Positions 48,801 to 61,840 of a stretch of DNA of 64,000 nucleotides are shown piece after piece. The notes below the pieces were generated by a model. That model worked only from the letters and a program-made list of their open reading frames with translations, ran no database searches and was not told the DNA's origin. This stretch comes from Punica granatum (lineage: Eukaryota > Streptophyta > Magnoliopsida > Myrtales > Lythraceae). Every line of letters begins with the position of its first letter. Within the stretch, counting starts at the first letter, position 1. A program made the translations under genes and the position numbers. The stretch covers positions 1,736,001 through 1,800,000 of the forward strand of contig NC_045134.1 of assembly GCF_007655135.1 (NCBI RefSeq). Reading direction: 5' to 3'.

Positions 48801-51800
48801 TACTATTATAATTGCACGACGCCTTAGTCTTATAAGGAATGCTGATTACATAGCTGTAATGGAGGAGGGACAGCTGGTTGAAATGGGCACGCATGATGAA
48901 TTAGTAAATCTTGATGGGCTATATGCAGACCTTCTCAGATGTGAAGAGGCGACAAAACTTCCAAGGAGGTATAACTTATTGTTTATTGCTTATTTTTATT
49001 GACTGATTCTTGTGGAATTATGTTTGTGCAAACATGTTCTGAGCCTTCCGTTTGTATCAGGATGCCTGCTCGAAACTACAAAGGGACTGCCACGTTTGAA
49101 ATTGAGAAGGATTATCCAGCGAGTCCTAGCTTCCAGGAACCTACCTCTCCCAAATTGGTCAAATCACCATCCCTCCAAAGAGTTGTTCCTGGTAACCATG
49201 GATTTCGACCTTCTGATGCTACTTATAACTTCCAAGAATCACCAAAAGTTCGGAGCCCGCCTCCTGAGCAGATGCTGGAAAATGGCATGCCCTCGGATAT
49301 GGCTAATGAGGAACCATCAATGAAGAGGCAGGACAGTTTTGAGAAGAGGTTACCAGAGTTGCCAAAGCTTGACGTTCATTCTGCACAGCAACAAAAATCA
49401 AATGTCTCGGACCCCGAGTCCCCTGTTTCACCCCTTTTGACATCTGACCCAAAAAATGAGCGATCCCACTCGCAGACATTTAGTCGCCCTCTTAGTCCAT
49501 CTGATGATACTCCGAGAAGAACAAAGGATGCAAAGAATAAAGCAGATGGAGATGCACCATCATTCTGGCGACTAGCAGAGCTCAGCTTTCCAGAATGGCT
49601 TTACGCTGTTTTAGGTAGCACTGGTGCTGCTATTTTTGGCTCTTTTAATCCGCTTCTTGCATACGTCATTGCAGTCATAATAACTGCATACTACAGATTT
49701 GGTGACGATCCTCACGTAAGGCAGGAAGTTGATAAATGGTGCTTGATAATTGCTTGCATGGGTATTGTCACCGTGGTTGCCAATTTTCTGCAACACTTCT
49801 ATTTCGGTATCATGGGGGAGAAGATGACAGAACGTGTCCGCAGGATGATGTTTTCAGGTGCACATTATATAACTCTTGGGAGGTTACTTTTGAATTATTG
49901 TAAATGTAGCCGATTTTGTACCCTTGGATGTTTCAGCACTAATCAGTTGAACGTGTTATATCTACAACAGCAATGCTGCGGAATGAAGTCGGATGGTTTG
50001 ATGAAGAGGAGAACAGTGCAGATACTCTGTCAATGCGATTGGCGAATGATGCTACATTTGTTCGAGCTGCTTTCAGCAATAGGCTTTCCATTTTTATCCA
50101 GGACACTGCAGCTGTTATTGTGGCTCTCCTCATCGGGATGCTGCTAGAGTGGCGGATAGCACTTGTGGCACTAGGAACCCTTCCTATCCTCACACTTTCA
50201 GCCATTGCACAGGTTCATCCAGCACCTTCTTCTTCTTCTTTTTTTTTTTCTTTTCCAACTTGGAACTGGTTTTATATGTTTGCAAAGGTTCATCCATATC
50301 TTTCTCGATTTCTTGATTTGTAATGGCCGGATCAGCATTCAAGTGAACTCCTCCCTGAGGATGTACTTGTGTAGCATAGTGGTTAGTTTTGATTTGTTTG
50401 CACGGCTATGTCATTTTTTCTTGCTTCCCAAAAATAGTAGAGTTCATGGTTATAACATGCTATACATTGGAAGCTGAAGTTGGGATGAATTCAAGTACCA
50501 AGTGAGACTCTGTAGAAATTTGATCAAGGTTTCACTTGCATTATTTGTTGTCTTGACGGGATTATATAGCAGTATATCCTAATGTTAATGGCTGCATCGA
50601 AGCTAGCTTCTTTTGACATGGGTTTCTATCATATTTCGAATGAAGTGCGTTTGCCTTCGGTTATCTATGGAGGGCTTCTGTCAAGAGCCAAAAAATTGGA
50701 TAGGCAATTATCATTAAGCAGGTTGAGCACAAAATTGCCTGGAAAATTATGAACATTTCCCTGTTCATCCTTCATTTTGAAGTGACATCCTGTTTGTCTA
50801 GCCACCGCCCAAGTGTAACTGTACTTTTGTTGTTTCTCTTTTATTTGTGATCAGCTCTTGTGGATTGTTTATGCAGATAATGTTCTGAACTGCTAGTGGT
50901 TCCAGTGTCCTCATCATGTTGCCTGGATAGTTGAGACTTGGGCCGCTTTAATTTACTCATTCACTTTTGCCTGTTCATATAGGAACCATCATGATTTAAC
51001 TTGTTGGTAGCATTTATCGTGTTCATCCCTTTGAATCCTAACTTAACCCATTGCTTTCTAAACAACCAATTTGATGCTGAATTTTGCTTAATGCAGAAAC
51101 TGTGGCTCGCTGGTTTTTCAAGGGGCATCCAGGAAATGCATAGAAAAGCATCTTTGGTCCTCGAGGATGCAGTCAGAAACATTTACACTGTCGTTGCATT
51201 TTGTGCCGGAAACAAGGTGATGGAGCTCTACCAGTCGCAGTTGAGAAGAATACTGTTTCAGAGTCTCCTCCATGGGATGGTTATCGGTTTTGCCTTTGGT
51301 TTCTCCCAATTTCTCCTCTTTTCCTGCAATGCTTTTCTACTCTGGTATACAGCATTATCAGTTAAGAACAAATACACGGAGCCACCTACCGCCCTGAAGG
51401 AGTTCATTGTTTTCTCATTTGCAACATTTGCACTGGTGGAGCCATTTGGGTTGGCTCCATACATATTGAAACGGAGGAAGTCTCTGAGATCTGTGTTTGA
51501 AATAATAGACCGAGCTCCCAAGATCGACCCAGATGATAATTCAGCCCTGAAGCCTCCTAATGTTTATGGTAGCATCGAGCTGAAAAATGTCGACTTTTGT
51601 TACCCTACACGTCCCGAAGTGTTGGTACTTAGCAATTTCAGCCTCAAAGTCAATGGGGGTCAAACTGTGGCTGTGGTTGGAGTTTCAGGATCTGGAAAGA
51701 GCACGATTATATCTCTGATAGAGAGATTCTATGACCCAGTCGCAGGTCAGGTTTTGTTAGATGGTCGGGATCTACAAGTTTACAACCTGAGATGGTTGAG

Positions 51801-52326
51801 AAATCATATGGGTCTCATTCAGCAGGAACCTATCATCTTTTCAACGACGATAAGAGAAAATATTATATATGCGAGGCACAATGCAAGTGAAGCCGAGATG
51901 AAGGAGGCTGCCAGAATAGCAAACGCGCACCACTTCATCAGCAGCCTGCCTCATGGGTATGACACTCATGTTGGGATGAGAGGAGTAGACCTTACCCCGG
52001 GACAGAAACAGAGGATCGCTATTGCCCGAGTTGTCTTGAAGAATGCTCCTATCTTGTTAATCGATGAAGCCAGCTCCTCGATTGAGTCTGAGTCAAGTAG
52101 AGTAGTTCAAGAAGCGCTTGACACCCTCGTGATGGGGAACAAGACCACAATTTTGATAGCCCATAGAGCAGCGATGATGAGGCATGTCGATAACATCGTG
52201 GTTCTCAATGGAGGAAGAATTGTGGAGGAAGGGAGCCATGATTCGCTGATGACCAAGAATGGGTTATATGTACGTTTGATGCAGCCTCACTTTGGGAAAG
52301 GTCTGCGCCACAATCGACTGGTTTAA
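45840..52326 (+). CDS. ABCB20: ABCB6/ABCB20-type full-size ABC transporter
   Basis: Eleven coding exons: 45840-46232, 46498-46552, 46649-46824, 46910-47110, 47516-47775, 47857-48167, 48286-48506, 48628-48968, 49061-49857, 49971-50212 and 51097-52326. All phases agree and give 1408 residues, the size of Arabidopsis ABCB20. Starts MMISRGLFGW. Order is membrane domain, nucleotide-binding domain, linker, then a second pair. NBD1 has Walker A GRNGSGKSS (about 444-452), an atypical signature LTEEQ (547-551) and Walker B ILLLDE. NBD2 has Walker A GVSGSGKST (1194-1202), signature LTPGQ (1298-1302) and ILLIDEASSSIESES. The linker is serine/proline rich. Arabidopsis ABCB6/20 act at the plasma membrane in auxin transport; transfer of that role here is by homology. 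No lesions seen. Exon 9/10 and intron 10 sequence is duplicated at 60027-61140. Confidence 0.95.
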
Positions 52327-54291
52327 AGGGCAATTTTGGGTTCAGTTTGGCTTGTTTGTAAAGTAGGAGATTCTTGTTTTCTCGAGGAAAGGCAAATTTG
52401 CTGAGAAAGGAGGCTTCTGTTAGCAGGACACTAAATGGCGAAGCGGAAGAAACCGGAGCTTACCTGCATTAATGTAAAGTGGTAGTTTTACAGGGAATTG
52501 CTCTAGTGTCGGGTTAGACTAGAGAGTTTGAGGTTTGCTGGCTATCAAGCACATGGTTCGGATTTTAGATGCATATTCTTTCGGAGGGCAAGCAGCAGTA
52601 CATAGGGTTGCTTCTCTTCCGGGTGTATTAATTTGTGAATAGCTTGTGTTAGCGTGGCAGTAGTTCTAGTTCTGATGACTGATGAGGTATGTAATTTTCT
52701 TCTTGCTCTTGTTGATTTTGCAGCGATTTCCGAGCTCTCACATGTAGAAATCGTTTCTTTCTTCTTATGTTTTTGCAAACTGTAGAGAGTTAAAGAAATG
52801 TGCATTTCCAGTTGAATTTGCGTTTAAGATTTATATAAGCATTCCTGACCATATGATATATTCCTCTCCAATGCTTTTAAAGCAAATATTGTTGAGGATC
52901 GGTTGCACGAGAATAGTATCTCGGTGCAAGGCCTGCCTCTCGGGTGCATTTCGAGGTTTGTGAGTTGTGAATCTCTTTAATGCTGTTCATTGCTGCTCGA
53001 ATATCGGGTTTTAGATCAAATGGCCAAACATACAGCGGCTTTGTTCAAGGCAAGAAGATCATATAATGATGTAATGTGATGTCGCAAGGGACAAGAGTGT
53101 TCCCTTCCATCTGTTCCATTGCTAAGATTGGGCGGTCCAATGATGAAAGAATAACGTACGTCTCGCTCTCGTGTGGGCCCACATCAAATTTTTTTATCTG
53201 CAATAAGTATTTTGTAATACAAGTTATATGGATTATAAACTGTAGTTCGGACTGAAACATCCTTCAGTTCGAACTAACAAAACGAATGATTGTGGAATTA
53301 CCTTCAACATCCTACTTGTTATTTTGGTTCAAGTTAATGCATCTCATATAGTATAAAATTACATTAGAAGGAGCATTTACTCAAAATTTAGTACCTGTCA
53401 TCTGTTCTTTTTATTTTATTTTTGAAGAAATTTCTATTAACACGGGAGATATATATCACAATGAGATATACTAAAGTTTGAATAAACGTTCCTTCCAAAG
53501 TAGTATTAAAACTATCTCGATGTACAAATAAATATGCTATGATTGCTTGATGTTAAATAATATGGTCTATGTCCCTTCTATCTACACCAATTATATTATG
53601 ATGTTCCTTTGCATTAATATGTATAATGACTTATACTTCCTCCCCATGAGATACATCAATCCTCATTAAAATGCTTGAATGACTATTCTGTAGTACAAGA
53701 TGCATAAATAAATAAATAAATAAATAAATTTGACTTAATCATCATTTAGCACATACTAAAAATCTAGCGGTAGCGAAAATTTCTTCAAAAATGACTACCA
53801 AATGATAAGTACTAATTTTATTTAAATGTGGCGCAAATTAATATTCAACTTGAATATGGTTATGGTGTTCAGATACATTATCCATCTTTAAAACAATTGT
53901 ACACGGCCACATGTATGATATATGCAATAACTTTTAATTTACTAAATCAGACCAAATATATATATATTAATATTACTTAAACAAAAAAGCAATTATTCCA
54001 CGAGTTCTTTTGTACGCAATACAAGTATATATTTAGATCATCAGCAAATAGACAATGATTACCTGTCGTCTATCAATCACTAATATGAACCGAAATCTCT
54101 TCAATCAATATTGCTTGTAAGGTAGCCAAACATGATTGCAACATTGAACTGAACTTCCCACCCAAACTTCCAAAAGGGTTAAAAAAAGGTGGAAAAGCAT
54201 TTTCACAACTCTGCCAGTGGGAGGTGACTCTCTCTCCTATATTCAACTGTCCAATTTCTATACACAGAAACACACAGATTCAGATCTAGCA
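52327..54291. other. ABCB20 3' end and spacer
   Basis: The first few hundred bases are the probable 3' UTR of the transporter gene. The rest is AT-rich. An (AAAT)n microsatellite of about 26 bases lies at 53704-53729. No further gene or element recognised. The last ~200 bases should include the ARPC2 promoter. Confidence 0.4.
53704..53729. repeat. (AAAT)n microsatellite
   Basis: Six tandem copies of AAAT in the spacer between the transporter and ARPC2 genes. Confidence 0.85.
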
Positions 54292-57200
54292 ATGGCATGC
54301 TTCGACAGAGCTTCCCCTGCACTGAAGGAAACACTCCTCAAACTCCACTGGTAAGTTGAACTTCCCTCGGCATAATAATACAACGTGTTTGGTCATGAAA
54401 ATTGTTTTCCTGCTTTCCATTCTCTGCAATATTTTTTTTCTTTGACACTTGTGAAGTTTTTGTTTCCGATTAGTTCCAGTCACGTGACAAGCAAATAAAC
54501 AGATAGAACTTAACGGACATCCGTAGCACGAGGATGCGATCTCAAGAAGTGTAACATCATATTAACATGGCCAGTACTGATGTTGATCATTTTGGTTCCA
54601 ATCCAAGCAGCAAAGAGCAAACAGTTATTGAGGATTGGCATTTGAACTCAATCAATAGTTGGACCGATTTAACAATGCATTTTTAATGGCACTAACAGTA
54701 GCTCCCATATCGAAAAGTTCTCCTCTTGTCTCTTTGTCTATGAAATGACTCCATTCCATCTGAATGGTATATACGAATAAATGGTGCTTTCGCGATAAAA
54801 CCGAAAAGGACCTGGAAATGGGGTCTTGAGCCTTATTGCAGCTGAGAGTGGGAACTTTGCCGAGCCTGACATATGAGAACATGTTTTCCAGGTAGATCAG
54901 CAATTGCGGGAATGTCTGCCTTTGATCATCCTTATGTGTCGATGAATAGGCGCATTCAGTAGGTAGTGGGAAAATCTCACAAGATGAACGGGAATAATAC
55001 CTTGCATATATAAGATATCACTATGATAAACATCTTATCTTAGGTTTTATGCATGCAAACAGGACTGGAACTAATCATCACAAAACACAGAAAATTTCTT
55101 TTCGTTGAGAACTGTTCTGGAACTCCTCGTCCTAAAATTTAAGACATCAAAATGCCAAAATAACATGATTAATATAACTCATTGGACTGCTTTTTGTAAT
55201 TCGATTGAGAGATCATTAGATAGAGTATCTGCTGCCTGCTTTTAGGTTTCAGATGACCTATGGTATTAGTCGGATAATTGTTGCTGTTATGGAACTGACA
55301 GCGCTAAGAAGCCTATGGAGATTGATCAACGCATATACGAATTCGGGGCGGTGGAATACCATGTTCAGGTAACAACTCTGAATATTAACATGAATCAATT
55401 TTTAATCTGCCAGGGTGGACTACATTTTTCACATGCTCATAGTCTTCTGATAACAGAGCAGAGCGAAGCGGATTAGCTCAAACATTTCAACTTTTTCAGA
55501 AAAAAATGCATTTCTAGTATTACAGTAGTCAGAATGTCAGTGTGCCTGATAGTTTCGTGCAATGTTTGAGCAGTCTTCTGTCTCGGAGCCTTACCTCACT
55601 CACCTGTCAATATCGACTCCACTACTGTCTGAGGAATTCTCCAGCTCCAATGGTCTCTCATACGATGCCATACAGATGATAAAGGAAATCCGTGCAGATG
55701 CTCTAGAGATCGTTGAACCGGCCAAAGATGGATACCAGCTCACTATCAGGCTCAACTTATCTAAGATCCCACCAGGCAAAGGTTCAATTTTTTAACATCT
55801 ATCAACTGTAGGGATGTCCCTTTTTCTCCCATCTAATCTCTGGCAAATGATTGCAGAACGAAATGCTGTAGATCATTTTCTATAAATTGTAATGAGCTTC
55901 CCGCTTGACCAAGACCAGTTTCAACAGACTACGAAGTTCTAAAATTTGAAAAACTATTTCCTGGAAGATAAACATTCTAATAAACACATGGACTTTAAAT
56001 GTCTACATCTTCATATTATAGAGTCGATAAAGGTCATCACGGAGATCTCCACGGTGCAAGCAAAACTTCTAAGCTGTCAGCTGAAAGAGATGCTGCGGAA
56101 TGTTAACTCTCAGGAACAACTTCAAGGGATGTACAGGCCAATCAAACTCGTCTATCACCACAGAGAGCCCTTCTTTGTCATCAGGCAGGTAAGTCAGTCT
56201 CACACTCAGGAACTCACCATGATTAGCAAGATCAACTGAAAGAAAGATGAACTCTCACGCATGACCACCAATATATCCCAACTTTGTCCATATAAATCTG
56301 CAAAGCAGTCTAAAATGATGCAATTTTTAAATTGACAGCCACGGAAGATCACAGCAGTTTTTCCTATGCGATTCAAAGAAGACCCAGATGTGATCATAGC
56401 AACCGCATTCTTTCAGGTCCGTCTGAATAGTATACAAGACCAATCCAATTTCTTTTGTGTATCTTCTGTAGGTTTAGGTGCCTTAAACGAAAAGTTTAGT
56501 GATAATTATTATGCTTTCTTTTCGAAAATCAGGAACTCATGGATGTGGGAAGTTCAGAAGAATGGGCCAAAGCACCTCCATGTACATGGTCACCTATCCC
56601 TCCTGCCGAGTTGAGAGGGGAACCACTTGAAGATCTGAGCACCAACTGCGGTTTCGTTTCGTTCGGTATGCACTCACTTTGTTACATAATCATCATTTCC
56701 AAGGAAGTTTGTCAGAACCGAACTGGCGGTGACCGATCAAGGCACGGATTCCAAGGCCCACTTGTTGGTCCAAGTCCGACCGACATTCTGATACAATTAA
56801 ATTGGTAGACAAGAGAAGACTTAAGGATAATAAAGAAGAAAGATCAGCAGTTTAACTCACCTTTTAACACGGTCCGCTTATCGGTGATGCAGATATTACT
56901 TCACATCATGTGAAAGGCAAAAGGCTGGACAGGACAGTATGGAGTTTACTGAATTTCCATGCCTTCGTCAAATATCACGTGAAGGTAAAAGAATGAAACA
57001 ACAGCGGATTCTGTTACCTTTACGAGAATTATTGCAAGCATTAACTCGTGTTGATTGTTCACATAGTGCACTCGAGGCTTTATACAGAGAAGGATGAGAA
57101 AGCGCTTGGACAGTCTTGTCAAGGTGATGAACCATAATCATACCTTCAAATACAGCTATCGAATTTCTGACTGTTACCCGGATGTTTTATGTTCATTTTT

Positions 57201-57715
57201 CAAACTACAGATCCTTCACAGTGAAGGCCCAGACGAAGAAAGAGAGCACGAAGAGGAACCTAAAGGTATGATCATATCTTCAGCTAAAAAGTCTCCAAAC
57301 AGGATGATGCAAATTTTTTTATTATGAAAAATTATGTTTCCTTTGTGTCAGTTAGCGAAGGTAAGAATCCAGCTAGATTACGACCTTTTTGAATAGGAAT
57401 GGAAACCAAACCTTCTCTGTAAACCTGGACATATAATTCACCGTTCTTGGTTTGGACCGGTTTCAGCTCATACTAAAACAAATTTTTAAGGAAATTCTTG
57501 ATCCCCACTCTGTACATGCAGGTTGTGGGTGCATGAGTAGCTTCGCTAGTACCTCAAGAGCTAAGAACCTCAAACGAAGATGCCGGAACTTATTTGTCAG
57601 GAAGTCCAACAGAATACGATCCCCAGTCAAAGTCCGTGGAGGCATGCGCTTTAGGCATCGGTGGTTGAAGATCCAAAAGTTCTCTTCACCAAGGAGATAC
57701 ACCAAATTAGACTAA
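54292..57715 (+). CDS. ARPC2: Arp2/3 complex subunit 2 (p34-Arc)
   Basis: Ten coding exons: 54292-54350, 55302-55368, 55574-55781, 56022-56188, 56339-56416, 56533-56665, 56893-56984, 57067-57123, 57211-57265 and 57522-57715. Every junction keeps phase and the product has 369 residues. Starts MACFDRASPALKETLLKL. Recognisable ARPC2 blocks are KPMEIDQRIYEFG, LSISTPLLSEE, SYDAIQMIKEI, GYQLTIRLNLSKIPPGK, QLKEMLRNVN, MYRPIKLVYHHREPFFVIRQP, AVFPMRFKEDPDV, ELMDVGSSEEWAKAPPCTWS, ELRGEP and VKYHVKCTRGFIQRRMRKRLDSLVK. The protein is a core subunit of the actin-nucleating Arp2/3 complex. After the core, an acidic stretch and a basic, cysteine-containing tail (GCGCMSS... to TKLD) form a C-terminal extension, resembling the longer plant ARPC2B type. 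No lesions seen. Confidence 0.92.
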
Positions 57716-59234
57716 CAGTTTGTGATTTTGTTACGTTTGAAATCAAAGCATCACTAATCCACAGAAAAATAGCCTAATTTCTATCCTCGCACAACAAATT
57801 CCTACAAAAAAAAATGCTATAAAACTGAAGTTCTCAAACGTAAAGGACGTAGTTATACTCCAAGAAATTCAAGCGCAATGCTCAATCAGACTGCCTAGTT
57901 GCGTGCAACTTCGGGGTGATTGTTGAAGGTCCAATAGTTCTTCTTGGCGATGTGATAGAGTTAATTACCATTCCAATAATCATAGAACAATAACATGAAA
58001 CAGCCAGCAAAGATTTTATTTGCCCTTCTCATTTCAGCAGCAGTTGAATGATAGAGTACTGATCAACAGCCAACATAGACATGATCACTCACTCTGTTTG
58101 AGACAATGCACAAAAGAGCGCTCCTGTCAGTATGTATCTAGGCACTAAGCAGGGCAGAGGCCGATGAGAAATCGTTCTTTCGGCTTGTTGAGTTTGTGAT
58201 CTTGTCATTAGCAGCATGGCTTATTAGGTAAGTTCCCACAGAGGGCGACAAAGTGATGTGCGATATATCTAGAAATCTCGAGTATCCTGCAATCAACCCA
58301 GCTTCCATCTGAAATTCACAAAACTATCTATTCAACTTTAAACCCCTCGTAGATGTTACTCCCAAAAATTTTAAAATGAAATTCCTACTCTCTCAACTAT
58401 CACAAACAAAAATATTGCTCCCCAACCATTGTAAAATGACAAATAAATGAAAATTCAAAGAAAAAGCAAAATGATAAACATAGTCCGATAGCATTCGATA
58501 AAATTTTTCTATCACATAAAAAGAGATTTCTTTTATGTCTCATTTCTCAACTAACCCTAGCAACCCTTTCCTGAGTTTAGTGGCATGCTCCGGAGATTTA
58601 TTGATATTAAATTTGCTAATTTTAGATTTTTCTTAAAAAAATCTCTCTAATCACGCCATCAAATTTTACAATAGAATTATCTGTTCAATTTTATTTTATT
58701 TTTATCTCCATAGGTGAATATTCAATGAAGAAAAAGTTTTCTTCGTTTCTCACAGTTGAGAATGTCTGCTATTGGGTTTTTATGGACATCGTTGTCTTGC
58801 TTGTCATATATTTCATAGGGGGTGTTAACTTTTTTTATGCTGGTGATGTGGTGTGAAGAATTGTTTTGGTAGTTTCTTTGTACGTCCCATAGCCAGCTAA
58901 TATAGCTGTCCAACCTACCCCTACACCAGATGTTAAAATTCTTTTATCATCCCTGTCAAGGTTGGGACACTATTCTGTTTATATATCCTTGTAGTTCATA
59001 CTTGTTCTCTAGTCCTTCGTACATCAGCAAAGCCTGTATGTTCATTCTGACCTCCAAACTGCTTTGGTTCTAGGACTTGTTTGATGATATGCTTGTAGTC
59101 GTAGATGTATGCTGCTCGAGTTGTTACCAGACAATTAGTCAAGTATCCACCTTATCTCAGTGGTCGATACAGTTGCGAGTCTGGAAAAGTGAGTCGTGTC
59201 CTTCGTTACAGATGTTCTTGCCCTTCAATGCTCA
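57716..59234. other. Spacer downstream of ARPC2
   Basis: AT-rich sequence with no supported gene, RNA or repeat. Short frames, for example 58722-58913 on -, show no motif. Confidence 0.35.
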
Positions 59235-59773
59235 GACACTGCTCATGGTTGCTTTTATCCCTGCTTGGTTGTTTGATGTCGTTCGACAGTTAGACAAGAA
59301 GTTCACGTGCGGAAAGTGGCGGGAAAGGGCCCATCTTGTGGACCCAGGCCAAGCCCAACAAGTTTCTACGAAATAGATAGGCAGAGGTGGAAAAGATGTT
59401 TGTGTTATTATTATTATTATTATTATTAATTGTTTATCATTTGTTGCTTTTTTCCACCAACAGTCCATGTTAATGTCCCATACGTGCAAAAGTGAGTGAG
59501 AGGCCGATCGCACTTTTTCAGTGATCGCAAAAGTGAGTGCTTAGGTTTGACGGCCGGCACTGTAAGTTGTTCTAAGTTTAGAATGGATTCTACGATGATA
59601 TAGTGGTACTGGAGTTGATTCATAATATTTTCGAGGGTTGTCTTCAGGATTTATGTACACGACGCTGAAGCTTAAGAGCTAGCTAATGGAAAACCCGAGT
59701 TCCCAATCGTCGATTCCTCCACAATCTTTGCATGCACAAGCAAATGGCATTCAACGAGCCCGATATCTAGCAG

Positions 59774-59804
<31 letters not shown>

Positions 59805-60026
59805 TTTTGGGTAATCCTACCTCGACATCATGTGTCGGGCTGCCAGTAGGGACATTGAGGGCAGACACGTAATTTCGGACCCAGTTTATCTGTGCACTTT
59901 CCAGCTGTTCACGCCCTTAACAACATCGTTATTGCCCTTGAAATCCCCAAACTGCCCCCCGGAGACTATCTCCCCGCCGTTTCGTTCTAGCCCAATCCAA
60001 AACGCTGCCGGGCTGTCTCTCTGATC
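59235..60026 (+). repeat. Duplicate of RPL23A 3' end and ABCB20 upstream region
   Basis: Matches 44462-45330 base for base with few differences. It has a deletion of roughly 100 bases near 59525 relative to the source, a longer TTA run (about 59406-59430), and a TA microsatellite (about 59775-59800) where the source has a T run. It carries no coding exon of RPL23A. Confidence 0.9.
59775..59800. repeat. (TA)n microsatellite
   Basis: About a dozen TA units. The corresponding place in the source copy (about 45092) has a T run instead, so the repeat expanded after or during duplication. Confidence 0.8.
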
Positions 60027-61140
60027 CGCAGGATGATGTTTTCAGGTGCACATTATATAACTCTTGGGAGGTTACGTTTGAATTATTGTAAATGTAGCCG
60101 ATTTTGTACCCTTGGATGTTTCAGCACTAATCAGTTGAACGTGTTATTTCTACAACAGCAATGCTGCGGAATGAAGTCGGATGGTTTGATGAAGAGGAGA
60201 CCAGTGCAGATACTTTGTCAATGCGATTGGCGAATGATGCTACATTTGTTCGAGCTGCTTTCAGCAATAGGCTTTCCATTTTTATCCAGGACACTGCAGC
60301 TGTTATCGTGGCTCTCCTCATCGGGATGCTGCTAGAGTGGCGGATAGCACTTGTGGCACTAGGAACCCTTCCCATCCTCACACTTTCAGCCATTGCACAG
60401 GTTCATCCAGCACCTTCTTCTTCTTTTTTTTCCCCCTCCTTTTCTAATTTGGAACTGGTTTTATATGTTTGCAAAGGTTCATCCATATCTTTCTCGATTT
60501 CTGAGGATGTACTTGTGTAGCATAGTGGTTGGTTTTGATTTGTTTGCACGGCTATGTCATTTTTTCTTGCTTCCCAAAAATAGTAGAGTTCATGGTTATA
60601 ACATGCTATCCGTTGGAAGCAGAAGTTGGGATGAATTCAAGTACCAAGTGAAACTCTGTAGAAATTTGATCAAGGTTTCACTTGCATTGTTTGTTGTCTT
60701 GACAGGATTATATAGCAGTATATCCTAATGTTAATGGCTGCATCGAAACTAGCTTCTTTTGACATGGGTTTCTATCACAGACACTCATATTTCGAATGAA
60801 GTGCGTTTGCCTTCGGTTATCTATGGAGGGCTTCTGTCAAGAGCCAAAAAATTGGATAGGCAATTATCATTAAGCAGGTTGAGCACAAAATTGCCTGGAA
60901 AATTATGAACATTTCCCTGTTCATCCTTCATTTTGAAGTGACATCCTGTTTGTCTAGCCACCGCCCAAGTGTAACTGCACTTTTGTTGTTTCTCTTTTAT
61001 TTGTGATCAACTCTTGTGGATTGTTTATTCAGATAATGTTCTGAACTGCTAGTGGTTCCAGTGTCCTCATCATGTTGCCTGGATAGTTGAGACTTGGGCC
61101 GCTTTAATTTACTCATTCACTTTTGCCAGTTCATATAGGA
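60027..61140 (+). pseudogene. Duplicate fragment of ABCB20 (end of exon 9, exon 10, part of intron 10)
   Basis: Matches 49839-50984. The last bases of exon 9, intron 9, all of exon 10 (60159-60400) and most of intron 10 are present. In exon 10 the differences I see are one Asn-to-Thr change (near 60208) and synonymous changes, so the frame is preserved, but all flanking exons are missing. Intron 10 has lost about 44 bases near 60500. The fragment is joined at 60026/60027 to sequence matching 45330, so about 4.5 kb between 45330 and 49839 is absent. It cannot encode a transporter. Confidence 0.92.
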
Positions 61141-61424
61141 TGTTGGAGTTTGGATCCGTCCTGCAAAGTTGACAGTATAAGACTCTGTGTGTGTGTCTGT
61201 CTTTAGTTGCTGAAATTAATGTTTTTGGTGTAGTCGTATGTTTGTATGTTTTAGGCAGTTATCAAGTCATGTAATGGCAGTTACATGTTGTCTGTGTTTT
61301 ATATTTTTCAGTGCATGTCTAAGACAGTTATATGTGCAGTTGAATGAAGATGTTTTTTTTTAGATTCTCTTCTTTCTTTCCTCCTCTCTACTCGATAATA
61401 CTACAATCAACAATTACTGAACAA
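61141..61424 (+). mobile_element. 5' LTR of a Ty1/copia element
   Basis: Begins TGTTGGAG exactly where homology of the duplicated ABCB20 intron stops, and ends ...AACA at 61424. It is followed by a primer-binding site tggtatcagagc at 61427-61438, complementary in type to initiator methionine tRNA. TG...CA ends and PBS position identify a 5' LTR of about 284 bases on the + strand. Confidence 0.82.
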
Positions 61425-61548
61425 TTGGTATCAGAGCTCATTAATCTTGAGGGATCTGTGAGGGTGAAAAGTTCCTGTGTGTTTTTGAGAGACTTGTGAG
61501 TTGATTTGAGTGTAGTTCCAGACTGCATTCAAAGTAGTTAAAGGTGAG

Positions 61549-61840
61549 ATGGAGGCAAGTTCGAGTGGTTTTTCTGCCATGGCACCACCAATGTTTGATG
61601 GGGAAAACTACCAAGCATGGGCCGTGCAAATGGCAGCCTACATGGAGGGAAACGATTTGTGGGAAGCAGTGGAGCATGATTATTAGGTAACTCATCTTCC
61701 TGACAACCCAACCATGAATCAAATCAAGTATCACAAGGAGAGACTCACCAGGAAAGCCAAGGCAAAGTCATGCCTATATGCTGCAGTATCTCAAACTATT
61801 TTCACTAGAATTATGAGGTGTGACTCGGCTAAGGATATTT
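61549..61840 (+). pseudogene. copia gag fragment, interrupted
   Basis: From ATG 61549 the frame reads MEASSSGFSAMAPPMFDGEN, then YQAWAVQMAAYM, a copia gag N-terminus. A TAG at 61684-61686 breaks it, and the same frame continues with NQIKYHKERLTRKAKAK and TIFTRIMRCDSAKDI until 61840, where a second element is inserted. The element is therefore both mutated and disrupted. Confidence 0.8.

Noticed and set aside
53704..53729. Possible CRISPR-like or satellite array
   Set aside because: A plain tetranucleotide microsatellite without spacers.
58722..58913. 63-codon minus-strand frame, possible retroelement fragment
   Set aside because: One TPYEIYDK-like word is not enough; no further pol motifs nearby.
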